A stretch of 64,000 nucleotides of DNA from Corynebacterium kalidii (GTDB taxonomy: Bacteria > Actinomycetota > Actinomycetes > Mycobacteriales > Mycobacteriaceae). How positions within the stretch are numbered: the first letter of the stretch is position 1; each line of letters opens with the position of its first letter. The stretch spans positions 310,001 to 374,000 of the forward strand of contig NZ_JALIEA010000012.1 of the NCBI RefSeq assembly GCF_022869005.1, read 5' to 3'. Positions 37,437 through 47,500 of this stretch are shown in pieces. The notes below the pieces were generated by a model, which ran no database searches, was not told where the DNA came from, and saw nothing but the letters and a program-made list of their open reading frames with translations. The position numbers and the translations under genes were made by a program.

Positions 37437-38690
37437 GTGAGTACACGAGCACGTGAACAGGCGAGTACAGCGGCAGGTCCCGACGCCACCGTCGCTGACG
37501 TCGTGGCGGTCATCGAGCGGGCCTACCCGCCGCAACTGGCGGAGTCGTGGGACGCCTGCGGACTGGTGTGCGGCGACCCGACGGCGCCGGCCCGCCGCGT
37601 CATGGTGGCGCTGGACTGCACCGACGCGGTCGTGGAGGAGGCGGTGGCACGCGGCGCCGACGTCCTGCTGGTGCACCATCCGCTGCTGATGCGTGGGGTC
37701 ACCGGGGTGCCGGCCGACCATCCGAAGGGCAGGATCGTGCACCGGCTGATCCGGGAGGGTATCGCGCTGTACTCGGCGCACACCAGTGCCGACGCGGCCC
37801 GGCCCGGGGTCAACGACCGGTTGGCGGAGCTGCTCGGGGTCACTCCGGGGGCACCGCTGGGCCCGTCGTCGCCGGCGGCGGCGACGGCGGTGCGCGCTGC
37901 CCGCGGGGAGTCCGGGCCACCGGAGCTCGACCGGTGGGGGTTCACCGTCCCGGAGGCCGACGCGGAGTCGGTGAAGTCCGCGGTCTTCGCCGCCGGTGGC
38001 GGGACGGCGGACGACCTGTACACGGAGTGCTCCTTCGACTTCCCGGTGACCGGACAGTTCCGGCCCGGGGCCACGGCCTCGCCGTACACCGGACGCCCGG
38101 GGGACCTGGAACGCGTGGCGGAGCGTCGCGTGGAGTTCGTCGCACCGCGGCGGCGTCGTGCGGCGGTGTTGGACGCCCTGCTGTCGGCACACCCCTACGA
38201 GGAGCCCGCCTACGACGTCACCGAGACCGTCGGGGTGGCACAGGACCCGGGGCGGGCCTTCGGTATCGGACGGGTCGGCGAGCTGGATACCCCGATGACC
38301 CTGCGCGAGTTCACCGCTCGGGTGGCCGAGCGGTTGCCCGCGACCCGGTGGGGTGTGCGGGCCGCCGGCGACCCCGACCGGGTCATCCGCCGGGTGGCGG
38401 TGTCGTCCGGGTCAGGCGACAGCTTCCTGGGCACGGTCCAGGGACTTGACGTCGACTGTTTCGTGACCTCCGACCTGCGTCACCACCCGGTCGACGAACA
38501 TCTGCGTGCCGGCGGGTGCGCGGTCATCGACACGGCCCACTGGGCCAGCGAGTTCCCGTGGTGCTCGCAGGCCGCCGAGATCATCGCCGCGGCGGACCCC
38601 CGTCTCACCACGGAGGTCATCGACGTACGCACCGATCCGTGGACCGTCCACGCCCCGTCACCGCAGTCCGGAGGGATTTCCCGTGTCTGA
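37437..38690 (+). CDS. Nif3-like dinuclear metal centre hexameric protein
   Basis: A 417-residue Nif3/GCH1-like family protein (YqfO type with an internal insert domain). It shows ESWDACGLVCGDP at the N-terminus, LLVHHPLLMRGV with the metal His pair, and the C-terminal metal part GSGDSFLG ... DLRHHPVDEH ... VIDTAHWASEF. The function is uncertain (metal-dependent hydrolase or chaperone). A TATCGT -10 box at 37424-37429 ends 7 bases before GTG 37437, suggesting a leaderless start. The 3' end overlaps the zinc-ribbon gene by 8 bases. Confidence 0.9.
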   Translation: MSTRAREQASTAAGPDATVADVVAVIERAYPPQLAESWDACGLVCGDPTAPARRVMVALDCTDAVVEEAVARGADVLLVHHPLLMRGVTGVPADHPKGRIVHRLIREGIALYSAHTSADAARPGVNDRLAELLGVTPGAPLGPSSPAAATAVRAARGESGPPELDRWGFTVPEADAESVKSAVFAAGGGTADDLYTECSFDFPVTGQFRPGATASPYTGRPGDLERVAERRVEFVAPRRRRAAVLDALLSAHPYEEPAYDVTETVGVAQDPGRAFGIGRVGELDTPMTLREFTARVAERLPATRWGVRAAGDPDRVIRRVAVSSGSGDSFLGTVQGLDVDCFVTSDLRHHPVDEHLRAGGCAVIDTAHWASEFPWCSQAAEIIAAADPRLTTEVIDVRTDPWTVHAPSPQSGGISRV

Positions 38691-39444
38691 GTTCTTCGCC
38701 GCACCGCATCGTCCGACGCGGCCGGTACGTACCGTACTGACCGACCTGGTCAACGTCGACGCCCGGTGGCGCAGCGTCGACGCACAGCTCGCCGAGGTCC
38801 GCGAGGGCGAGGAGGTCCGACGCCGTGAGCAGGAGGTCGCTGCGGCACGGCGCGCCCGCGTCGCAGCCGACCAGGCGGTCGCCGAGGACGAGGGACGGCT
38901 GCAGCGCATGCAGCAGGACGCGGCGAAGCTCCGGGCCCGTCGGCGCGACGACATCGCCGGCCTCAAGACGGTCGTGGACGTGGAACGACGCCGTGACCTC
39001 AGCCACGACCTGGCCGTCGCCGAGCGTCGTCTGGCGGAGGTGGAGCAGGCGATCGAGTCGGAGGAGCGCGCCCGTCGTGCCGCGGCGGACAGTGCCGGCA
39101 GTGCCAGCGGTGCCTCGCGGGCGTTGGAGCAGGCGCTCACCGCCCTCGACGACGCACGGCGTCGGCAGGAGTCGCGGGAGCGTGAACTGTCCGGGCAGTG
39201 CGACTCCCTGCAGGAGCATTCGACGGCTCTGCGCGCCGACCTCCCGGATCCCGTCCTGCGCCGTTACGAGCGGGCGGAGAAGGAGAACGGCGTCGGAGCG
39301 GCTGTCCTGTCGGGCGCGGTGTGCCGGGCCTGTTTCATGGGGCTGGACCGGGCGTCGCTGACGGAGGTCCTGGAGGCACCGGCCGACGCACCGGCGGGCT
39401 GCCCGGAGTGCGGCACGATGCTGCTGCCGGGCACGGAGGGCTGA
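38683..39444 (+). CDS. C4-type zinc-ribbon coiled-coil protein
   Basis: A 253-residue protein with a long N-terminal coiled coil (about residues 25-190, rich in Arg/Glu/Ala) and a C-terminal zinc ribbon (CRACFMG ... CPECG, about 214-245). Members of this family next to nif3 are proposed to bind RNA or the translation apparatus. Coupled to nif3 by overlap and to the next gene by a 1-base gap. Function inferred only. Confidence 0.88.
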   Translation: MSEFFAAPHRPTRPVRTVLTDLVNVDARWRSVDAQLAEVREGEEVRRREQEVAAARRARVAADQAVAEDEGRLQRMQQDAAKLRARRRDDIAGLKTVVDVERRRDLSHDLAVAERRLAEVEQAIESEERARRAAADSAGSASGASRALEQALTALDDARRRQESRERELSGQCDSLQEHSTALRADLPDPVLRRYERAEKENGVGAAVLSGAVCRACFMGLDRASLTEVLEAPADAPAGCPECGTMLLPGTEG

Positions 39445-39445
39445 C

Positions 39446-40102
39446 GTGGCGGAGCGTCGGGCCACCCCGGGGTGGATCGGTGACCGGGGCGACCCGGTGC
39501 GTATCCTGCTGCTGCGACACGGGCAGACCGCGATGTCGGCGGCCGGGGTGTTCTCCGGGCGCAGCGACCCGGAGCTCACTGACCTGGGCCACGAGCAGGC
39601 TCGGCGGGCGGCGGCCTACCTTGCGTCCCGGCAGGACGCGGGGGAGGGGATCGGACGGATCATCAGCTCGCCGTTGACCCGGACCCGGCAGACCGCGGAG
39701 GCGGCCGCGGGGTCGTTGGGACTGGACGTCGACACCGACGAGAACCTCATCGAGACCGACTTCGGCCGGTGGGAGGGGCTGACCTTCGACGAGGTGCACC
39801 GCCGGTGGCCCGAGGAGCATGCGGCCTGGGTCGGTGACACCACCGTGCCCACCCTCGGCGGCGAGAGCATGAGCCAGGTGGAGGACCGGTGCAGTGCCCT
39901 GGTCGAGGACCTCGCGGGGGCGGGCACCGTCCTGGTGGTCAGTCACGTGTCGCCGATCAAGGCGATCCTGCGCGCGGCGCTGCAGGTCCCCTCGGCGATG
40001 TACTCCACCCTGCACCTGGACCTGGCCGGTCTGTCGGTCGTGGAGTTCTACCCGGGCCATTCGATGGTGCGTGAGGTCAACGACACCCACTACCTGAGGT
40101 GA
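39446..40102 (+). CDS. Histidine phosphatase family protein
   Basis: A 218-residue phosphoglycerate-mutase-like phosphatase. The catalytic RHG motif is LLRHGQTAMS (about residue 22); the second His is in VVSHVSPIKA. In mycobacteria the matching gene has an added N-terminal RNase H domain; here only the phosphatase half is present. Candidate substrates include alpha-ribazole phosphate or other small phosphate esters. Start GTG 39446. Confidence 0.9.
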   Translation: MAERRATPGWIGDRGDPVRILLLRHGQTAMSAAGVFSGRSDPELTDLGHEQARRAAAYLASRQDAGEGIGRIISSPLTRTRQTAEAAAGSLGLDVDTDENLIETDFGRWEGLTFDEVHRRWPEEHAAWVGDTTVPTLGGESMSQVEDRCSALVEDLAGAGTVLVVSHVSPIKAILRAALQVPSAMYSTLHLDLAGLSVVEFYPGHSMVREVNDTHYLR

Positions 40103-40147
40103 CGGTCCCGGTCCCGCCCGACGGCATGGACAGGTGCTAGAGTTGGA

Positions 40148-40619
<472 letters not shown>

Positions 40620-40683
40620 CCCCTGTACCCCCGCGGTCCGGAGGTCCGGCCTTTAGGCCCCGGCGGTACTATACTCGGGAGCC

Positions 40684-40854
40684 ATGAGCGAACAAGAGTG
40701 GTACTTCGACACCGCAAGCGGAGAGGTCACCCAGGGGAAGACCTCTGGATGGGACAACCGGATGGGCCCGTACGCGTCCCGTGAGGAGGCGGCACACGCC
40801 CTGGAGATCGCCAGGGAACGGACGAAGGCCGCCGAGGAGTGGGACGAGGACTGA
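40684..40854 (+). CDS. Small SPOR-like hypothetical protein
   Basis: A 56-residue protein (SEQEWYFDTASGEVTQGK ... ASREEAAHALEIARERTKAAEEWDED). The pattern WYFD-TGEV-GPYASREEA is shared by small actinobacterial proteins described as SPOR-like. The TATACT -10 box at 40670-40675 is 8 bases before the ATG, fitting a leaderless mRNA. Very acidic; role unknown. Confidence 0.8.
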   Translation: MSEQEWYFDTASGEVTQGKTSGWDNRMGPYASREEAAHALEIARERTKAAEEWDED

Positions 40855-40882
40855 CCGCCTGACAGTCTGACCGCCTGGCAGC

Positions 40883-41719
40883 CTAGAAGCAGTGCTCCTC
40901 CGCGGGGAAGTTCCCTTCGGCGACTTCACGCTTGTAGGACGCCGCGGCGGCGGTGAGATCGGCCCCGACCTGGGCCCACTGCTTGGCGAACTTCGGGCGG
41001 TGCCCGTCGGCCGGCAGGGCGGCGATGTCGTGCCAGACCAGCACCTGTGCGTCGGTGTGCGGGCCGGCGCCGATACCGACCGTGGGGATGTCGACGGCCT
41101 CGGTGGCCTGCGCCGCGACATCGGCCGGGACCATCTCCAGGACCACGAAGTCCGCACCGGCGTCCGCCACCGCCCGGGTGTCGGCGAGTAGCTGCTCGGC
41201 CCCTTCACCACGGCCCTGGACCTTGAACCCCGACAGGGCGTTGACCGACTGCGGGGTGAAACCGATGTGCGCGCACACGGGGATGCCGGCGGCCACCAGG
41301 GCCCGGATCCGCGGTGCCATACGCACACCGCCCTCGATCTTGACCATCGCGGCGCCGGAGCGGCGCATCATCTCCGCGGCAGACCGCACGGCCTGCTCGT
41401 CGGAGGCTTCATAGGTGCCGAAGGGGAGGTCGGCGATCACCAGTGCGTTGCCGGCACCGCGGACGACGGCGGCGGCGATGTAGATCATCTCGTCCAGGCT
41501 GATCTGCTGGGTCTGGGGGTAGCCGAAGACCACGTTCGCGGCGGAATCGCCGACCAGGAGGCACTCGACACCGGCCGCGGAGAACGCGCGTGCCGTGGAG
41601 TAGTCGTAGGCGGTGAGCATCGCCCACTTCTGGTCGGTCCCCTTGCGCTTTCGCAGGTCGCCGATGCGAACCTGGCGCGTGGGGGCGAGGTATCCGGTGC
41701 TCTCAGTCTTGTCAGCCAT
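40883..41719 (-). CDS. panB: 3-methyl-2-oxobutanoate hydroxymethyltransferase (ketopantoate hydroxymethyltransferase)
   Basis: First enzyme of pantothenate synthesis, transferring a hydroxymethyl group from methylene-THF to ketoisovalerate. The 278-residue TIM-barrel protein has MLTAYDYSTARAFSAAGVECLLVGDSAANVVFGY with the metal Asp, KIEGG and GIGAGPHTDAQVLVWHD. The start ATG 41719 is chosen because the family begins shortly before VRIGDLRKRKG. No panC is adjacent. Divergent from glnA2. Confidence 0.95.
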   Translation of the reverse strand: MADKTESTGYLAPTRQVRIGDLRKRKGTDQKWAMLTAYDYSTARAFSAAGVECLLVGDSAANVVFGYPQTQQISLDEMIYIAAAVVRGAGNALVIADLPFGTYEASDEQAVRSAAEMMRRSGAAMVKIEGGVRMAPRIRALVAAGIPVCAHIGFTPQSVNALSGFKVQGRGEGAEQLLADTRAVADAGADFVVLEMVPADVAAQATEAVDIPTVGIGAGPHTDAQVLVWHDIAALPADGHRPKFAKQWAQVGADLTAAAASYKREVAEGNFPAEEHCF

Positions 41720-41751
41720 GTCACGACATTGTGCCACGTCAGACGTCCAGG

Positions 41752-41769
41752 TGTTAACGATGTGTAACA
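41752..41769. promoter_or_regulatory. Inverted repeat between panB and glnA2
   Basis: TGTTA-N8-TAACA in the 111-base divergent region, a possible operator. It does not match the AmtR pattern as I remember it. Confidence 0.35.
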
Positions 41770-41830
41770 ACCGGTCCACCGGGCCCGGAAAAAGGGGCTG
41801 CCGGTCGGGGCGGGAGTTACGATGGTGCCC

Positions 41831-43177
41831 ATGAGTCGCCAACAGGAATACGTCCTCCGCACCCTCGAGGAGCGGGACATCCGCTTCGTCCGTCTGTGGT
41901 TCACGGACGTCCAGGGCTACCTGAAGTCGGTCGCCGTCGCCCCTGCGGAGCTGGAGGGCGCCTTCGCCGAAGGCATCGGTTTCGACGGTTCCTCCATCGA
42001 GGGCTTCTCGCGGGTGGTGGAGTCGGACACGATCGCCAAGCCGGACCCGTCCACCTTCCAGATCCTGCCGCTGGACACCGCCGGTGGTGACAACCAGGTG
42101 CTCACCGCCCGGATGTTCTGTGACATCGCCATGCCCGACGGTGAGCCGAGCTGGGCCGACCCGCGCCAGGTGCTGCGGCGGCAGCTCAACCGGGCCGCCG
42201 ACGAGGGGTTCTCCTGCTACGTCCACCCCGAGATCGAGTTCTTCCTGCTCAAGAACGGCGACGGTCCGGACGGCCGTCCGGTACCGGCGGACACCGGCGG
42301 GTACTTCGACCAGGCGGTCACCGACGCCGCACCGTTGTTCCGTCAGGACGCGATCTCGGCGCTGGAGTCGATGGGTATCTCCGTGGAGTTCTCCCACCAT
42401 GAGGCAGGCCCGGGCCAGCAGGAGATCGACCTGAGGTTCGCCGACGCCCTGTCGATGGCGGACAACGTGATGAGCTTCCGGTACATGATCAAGCAGGTCG
42501 CCACCCGCAACAACGTGCGGGCCACGTTCATGCCGAAGCCCTTCGACAAGTACCCCGGGTCGGCGATGCACACCCACATGTCGTTGTTCGAGGGCGAGAA
42601 CAACGCCTTCCACGACCCGGACGACCAGTTCTACCTGTCGGCGACGGCCAAGTCGTTCATCGCGGGGATCCTGGAGCACGCCCCGGAGATCTCGGCGGTG
42701 ACCAACCAGTGGGTGAACTCCTACAAGCGCCTGACCAGTGGGGCAGAAGCACCGACGGCGGCGACGTGGGGTGCCTCGAACCGGTCGGCGATGATCCGTG
42801 TTCCGATGTACACGGTGCACAAGCCGTCGTCGCGTCGGGTGGAGATACGGACCCCGGACTCCGGGTCGAACCCCTACCTGACCTACGCGGTGCTGCTCGC
42901 CGCGGGGCTCAAGGGGATCCGCGACGGTTATGAGCTGCACCCGCCGGTGGAGGAGGACGTCGCCGGTATGACGCGCCGGGAGCGCATGGCGATGGGGTAC
43001 AAGGACCTGCCCACCGACCTGGACCTCGCGTTGCGTGAGATGGAGAAGTCCGAGCTCGTGGCCGATGCTCTCGGGGAGCATGTCTTCGAGTACTTCCTGC
43101 GCAACAAGTGGCAGGAATGGAAGTCCTACCAGGCGCAGGTCACGCCCTGGGAGCTGGCGCACAACCTCGAGTTCTAG
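41831..43177 (+). CDS. glnA2: Glutamine synthetase, GlnA2 type
   Basis: Type I glutamine synthetase paralogue of 448 residues. Signature stretches: LWFTDVQGYLKSVAVAP, EGIGFDGSSIEGF, FMPKPFDKYPGSAMHTHMSL, NSYKRLTSGAEAPTAATWGASNRSAM, EIRTPDSGSNPYLTYAVLLAAGLKG. It lacks the adenylylation Tyr segment (LYELPPEE) found in GlnA at the window end, so it is probably not a GlnE substrate. ATG 41831 matches the mycobacterial GlnA2 start; ATG 41822 is in frame. Its true physiological substrate is uncertain for such paralogues. Confidence 0.93.
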   Translation: MSRQQEYVLRTLEERDIRFVRLWFTDVQGYLKSVAVAPAELEGAFAEGIGFDGSSIEGFSRVVESDTIAKPDPSTFQILPLDTAGGDNQVLTARMFCDIAMPDGEPSWADPRQVLRRQLNRAADEGFSCYVHPEIEFFLLKNGDGPDGRPVPADTGGYFDQAVTDAAPLFRQDAISALESMGISVEFSHHEAGPGQQEIDLRFADALSMADNVMSFRYMIKQVATRNNVRATFMPKPFDKYPGSAMHTHMSLFEGENNAFHDPDDQFYLSATAKSFIAGILEHAPEISAVTNQWVNSYKRLTSGAEAPTAATWGASNRSAMIRVPMYTVHKPSSRRVEIRTPDSGSNPYLTYAVLLAAGLKGIRDGYELHPPVEEDVAGMTRRERMAMGYKDLPTDLDLALREMEKSELVADALGEHVFEYFLRNKWQEWKSYQAQVTPWELAHNLEF

Positions 43178-43432
43178 ACCTGTTCGGGACGGGAAATCGT
43201 TCTGACCAGTGGGTTCTCTGTCGATTCGAGTGGGGAAGCCTACTGGGGGAGACACACACTGGCGGCCGTACTCCTGTGGAAGCGCGCCGGGGTCGGCGCG
43301 TAAGGATGCCCCCAGTCCACCACCCTGAGGCCGTAGCTCGACCCGCCGGATAGTCGCCTGGGGCGGAGGTGGGGCGCTTGACTTTCTCCGGTCAACCATC
43401 CCGGGCCGTGCTGAATATTCCGCAGGTCGGCC

Positions 43433-43900
43433 GTGGAACATACCGGAGATGCAGGGCCCCGGCTCAGCATGACGGCACAGTCTGCGGACGGTCCGCGGGG
43501 GAAGGATAAGAGGGGTTCAGTGGCCCGCAGCAAAGAGAGGTACCAGCGGCTAGTCCGGGGTTACGGCCTGATATACCGGCCGAGCATGGACCCGGTCCTC
43601 TTTGTAGCCCTTGCTCCCGTAGGATTCGTCGTCAACGTCATCAGTAGCGGAGGCTGGGGTTTCTTGCCGTTGTTGCCGGTCTTCATCGTCATCATCCGCG
43701 ATGCGAACCGCTCGCAGAACGATATTATGGCGCTTAACCTGCACCTACGAGGTCCGGGCGCGCTTGACGATCTGAACATTGAAGACCTCCAGTGGCTGCA
43801 CACGCGCGCTCGCCGGCGCTTTGTGGGCGTGTTTGCGCTCAGTCTCGCAGCGATGCTCATGATGATCCTCCCCCTAGTGCCCGTCGCCGTGGGGTGGTGA
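43433..43900 (+). CDS. Hypothetical small membrane protein
   Basis: Up to 155 residues, with two hydrophobic regions (about 55-85, VLFVALAPVGFVVNVISS ... FLPLLPVFIVII, and about 130-150, FVGVFALSLAAMLMMILPLVPVAV) and a charged stretch between. I do not recognise the family. The start is uncertain: GTG 43433, ATG 43469 and GTG 43520 (AGGGG before it) are all in frame. The 255 bases upstream contain no gene; they hold a TTGAC-N8-GTCAA inverted repeat at 43378-43395. Confidence 0.6.
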   Translation: MEHTGDAGPRLSMTAQSADGPRGKDKRGSVARSKERYQRLVRGYGLIYRPSMDPVLFVALAPVGFVVNVISSGGWGFLPLLPVFIVIIRDANRSQNDIMALNLHLRGPGALDDLNIEDLQWLHTRARRRFVGVFALSLAAMLMMILPLVPVAVGW

Positions 43901-43984
43901 GCACCCGCCCCGCCGCCCCTGTGCGCGGTACTCTGTACCCGAAGCTCCGACAGTTGCGGGGGAATCAGTCATGTCCATGAATCG

Positions 43985-44224
43985 CTACGTCAGGGATACG
44001 GTCGCCGCGATGGCGGCCACCGCAAGGGCTGCGCCGACTATGCGGCCAGCCCATGAGCCGGACCAATTTCCGACAAATATGCCGGCAGCCAGGGTGGCAC
44101 ACGCGATCGCGGCGAGGGCGATGTTTCCTGTTCCCGTGACGATGCAATACGCGAAGTAGAAGCCGCCGGTAACGGAAGCCACAGACAGCGGCTCTACGAC
44201 ATCGTGTTTCTTCTCGTCGGACAT
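43985..44224 (-). CDS. Hypothetical small membrane protein
   Basis: A 79-residue protein with a polar N-terminus (SDEKKHDVVEP) and hydrophobic segments GGFYFAYCIVTGTGNIALAAIACATLAAGIFVG and GRIVGAALAVAAIAATVS, suggesting two or three membrane passes. Convergent with the preceding membrane protein (84-base gap). No family recognised; acceptance rests on its coherent membrane pattern. Confidence 0.55.
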   Translation of the reverse strand: MSDEKKHDVVEPLSVASVTGGFYFAYCIVTGTGNIALAAIACATLAAGIFVGNWSGSWAGRIVGAALAVAAIAATVSLT

Positions 44225-44589
44225 GCACTCAGATTACTTAACGGAGATGACGCGTAAACATTGTTCAGGTGTCCCGACGGGACGACGGCCATCAGGCGCG
44301 CCCATCGAGGTCGTGACACTGTGTCGCGGCCACCTGGAGAGCACTCGTGCGATCACCTTCGCCACGCTCGACCGGACGCAGGACGAACATGCCGCTGTCG
44401 AACCCGCACGGTGGGCCTGGGTGACGCCGGGTGAGCGCCGTGACGTATGCGTCACGTGCGTCACGATCGAGCGGGCCCTCCGTTGGTCGCGGCCCCGGCA
44501 ATGGCCGGGCACGCGGCCGTCGATCCACTACGATGGGTCGGAGTCCAGTGCTTCTGCCACGATGCCCCAGCCCAGGAGATGAGTCCCCG
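44225..44589. other. Gap upstream of glnE
   Basis: A 365-base stretch. An open frame covers 44223-44582 on the plus strand, but its product (Cys/Arg/Thr-rich, no motif) looks spurious. Repeated TGCGTCACG units occur at about 44447-44465. A weak TACGAT -10 (44528-44533) and an AGGAGAT ribosome-binding site (44574-44580) belong to glnE. Nothing else stands out. Confidence 0.5.
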
Positions 44590-47500
44590 GTGTATCAACC
44601 GCGAACCGCCCGTCGTCGAGTCCCGTCCCCGGTGTCGTTGGGCCTGACCAGGCCTTCGGCGGGGGAGGACCTCGCCAGGCTCGGCTGGGACGACGAGGGT
44701 CACCGGGACGTCCTCGCCGTGCTGGCGTCCACGGGTGACCCGGACCGGGCGTTGAACGCCGTGGTCCGCCTGGTGGAGGCCCTCGACCGGGAGGCCGACG
44801 GCGACACGTCCACGGCCGCGTTGCTGGCGACGATCGACTCGGACCCGGTGTTCCGGGTGCGGCTGCTCGCCCTGCTCGGCGGCTCGACCCTGCTGGGCGA
44901 CCATGTCGTCGCCAACCCGGGGATCTGGCCCGAACTCGCCGGCGAGCTGCCGAGCAGGGGGGAGATCATGGAGGCGCTCACCGCCGCGGTGGGTGCCGAG
45001 CAGGTGGAGGGCCACGAGGAGGACTCCCTGTTCTTCCGGGCCACGGTGACCGGTGTGGACGCTGACCGGGCGATGCGTACCGCCTACCGGACGATCCTCG
45101 CCCGGATCGCCGCCATCGACCTGGCGGACACCTTCGGTGGACGGACGCCGGCGCCGGATGCGGAGCCACTGGAGTTCGAGGTCCTCACCGCACGCCTGGC
45201 GGACGCGGCGGACGCTGCGCTCACCGCGGCGCTGGCGGTGGCGGTGGCCACGGTGTACCCGTCCGGGCCCGTGCCGGCGAAACTGTCGGTCGTGGCGATG
45301 GGGAAATGCGGCGCCCGGGAACTCAACTACATCTCGGACGTGGACGTCATCCTCGTCGCCGAGCCGGCCGACGCCCAGACCACGCGGTTGGCCGGCGAGT
45401 TCATCAACATCGGGTGCCGGGTGTTCTTCGAGGTCGACGCGGCGCTGCGTCCCGAGGGCCGGCACGGCGCGCTGGTGCGGACGTTGGAGTCGCACCTGAC
45501 CTACTACCGTCGGTGGGCGTCGACGTGGGAGTTCCAGGCGCTGCTCAAGGCCCGTCCGATGACCGGGGACCTGGAACTGGGCCGTGAGTACGTCGCCCAA
45601 CTCGCCCCGATGGTGTGGAGCGCCGCGGAACGGGAGGACTTCGTCGCGGACGTGCAGGCGATGCGGCGTCGGGTGATCGACAATGTCCCCGACCACCTGA
45701 TCCCGCGGGAGCTGAAGCTGGGCCCCGGTGGGCTGCGTGACGTGGAGTTCGCCATCCAGCTGCTCCAGATGGTGCACGGCCGGGTCGACGAGTCGTTGCG
45801 CGTCCGTTCCACCGTCCAGGCGCTCAACGCGCTGGTCGACGGCGGTTACGTCGGTCGCGAGGACGGTCAGATCCTGATCGCCTGCTACGAGTACATGCGG
45901 CTGCTGGAGCACCGGCTGCAGCTGGAGCACCTGCGCCGCACCCACGCGCTGCCCGAGGAGGACGACGAGGCCGGGCGTCTCCGCCTGGCGCGCACCGCAG
46001 GGGTGCGTGGGGAAGGGCAGGAGGGGGCGGACGCAGCCCTGTCGGCGAAGGTGCGCCGTGTCAGCAACCAGATCCGGCAGCTGCACAACAAGTTGTTCTA
46101 CCGCCCGCTGCTGTCGTCGGTGGTCACCATGCCGGTCGATGCGCTGCGTCTCACCCCCGAGGCGGCGGAGCGTCAGCTGGCGGCGTTGGGCTACCTGCAC
46201 CCGTCGCGGGCGATGGACCACCTGTCGGCGCTGGTCTCGGGCACGACGCGCAAGGACCGTATCCAGGCGATGATCCTCCCGTCGTTGATGGAGTGGTTGT
46301 CGGACACCGTCGACCCCGATGCGGGGCTGCTGGCGTACCGCAAGTTGTCCGAGGCGGCGTTCGACCGTTCCTGGTTCCTCAGGTTGCTGCGCGACGAGAA
46401 CATCGTGGGCAAACGCCTGATGCGTATCCTCGGGACCTCGCCGTACACCGCGAACCTGTTCATCGCGTCGCCGGAGGCGGTGCGCATGCTCTCCGACGGG
46501 GCCAACGGTCCGAAGCTGCTGGAGGACGACGCGTCGGTGCGCAGCCACTCCCTCGTCGCCGCGGCAGGGCGCCACCGGGACCCCGACGCAGCGATCGCCG
46601 TCGCCCGGTCGCTGCGTCGGACGGAACTGGCGAAGATCGCCTCGGCGGACCTGCTCGGGCTCATCGACACCCAGGAGGTGTGCCGGTCACTGTCGTTGAT
46701 CTGGAACGCGGTGCTGGAGGCCGCGCTGCGTGCGGAGGTCCGCGCGTGGGAGGACGAACACCACCGCAACGCCCCCGCCCTGATCAGCGTGATCGGCATG
46801 GGTCGGCTCGGGGGCGCGGAGCTGAGCTACGGCTCCGACGCGGACGTGATGTTCGTCTGCGAACCCGTCCCGGAGGAGATGGACCGTGCGGACGCCGTGG
46901 ACGAGGACGGCGACGGTGAACCCGGCACCGACCAGGATGCGGTGACCTGGGCCAGCGGCATCGCCAAGCGGCTGCGGACCCGGCTGTCACGCCCGTCGCA
47001 GGACCCTCCGCTGGAGGTGGACCTGAATCTGCGTCCCGAGGGGCGCAGCGGTCCGACGGTGCGGACGCTGGAGTCCTACCGCGCCTACTACGAGCGGTGG
47101 GGCGAGATCTGGGAGTACCAGGCGCTGCTGCGGGCGACGTGGATCGCCGGGGACAAGGACCTCGGGATCCGTTTCCTGCGCACCATCGACGAATTCCGCT
47201 ATCCCGAGGGCGGTGTCGATCGGGCGACCGTCCAGCAGGTGCGGCGCATGAAGGCACGCGTCGACGGCGAACGCCTGCCGCGCGGTGCGGACCGCTACAC
47301 CCACACCAAGCTCGGTCGCGGCGGCCTCACCGACATCGAGTGGACCGTCCAGCTGCTCACGATGCAGAACTGCCACCGGATCGCCGACCTGCACAACACC
47401 TCCACACTGCAGGTCCTCGAGGAGATCCGGGTCGCCGGGCTGTTGTCCGAGGCGGACGTCGACACGCTCCGGGAGGCATGGATCGTGGCCACCCGTGCGC

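Noticed and set aside
44223..44582. Open frame of 119 codons before glnE
   Set aside because: Composition is Cys/Arg/Thr-rich, no family motif, and it overlaps the glnE leader; likely chance in high-GC DNA.
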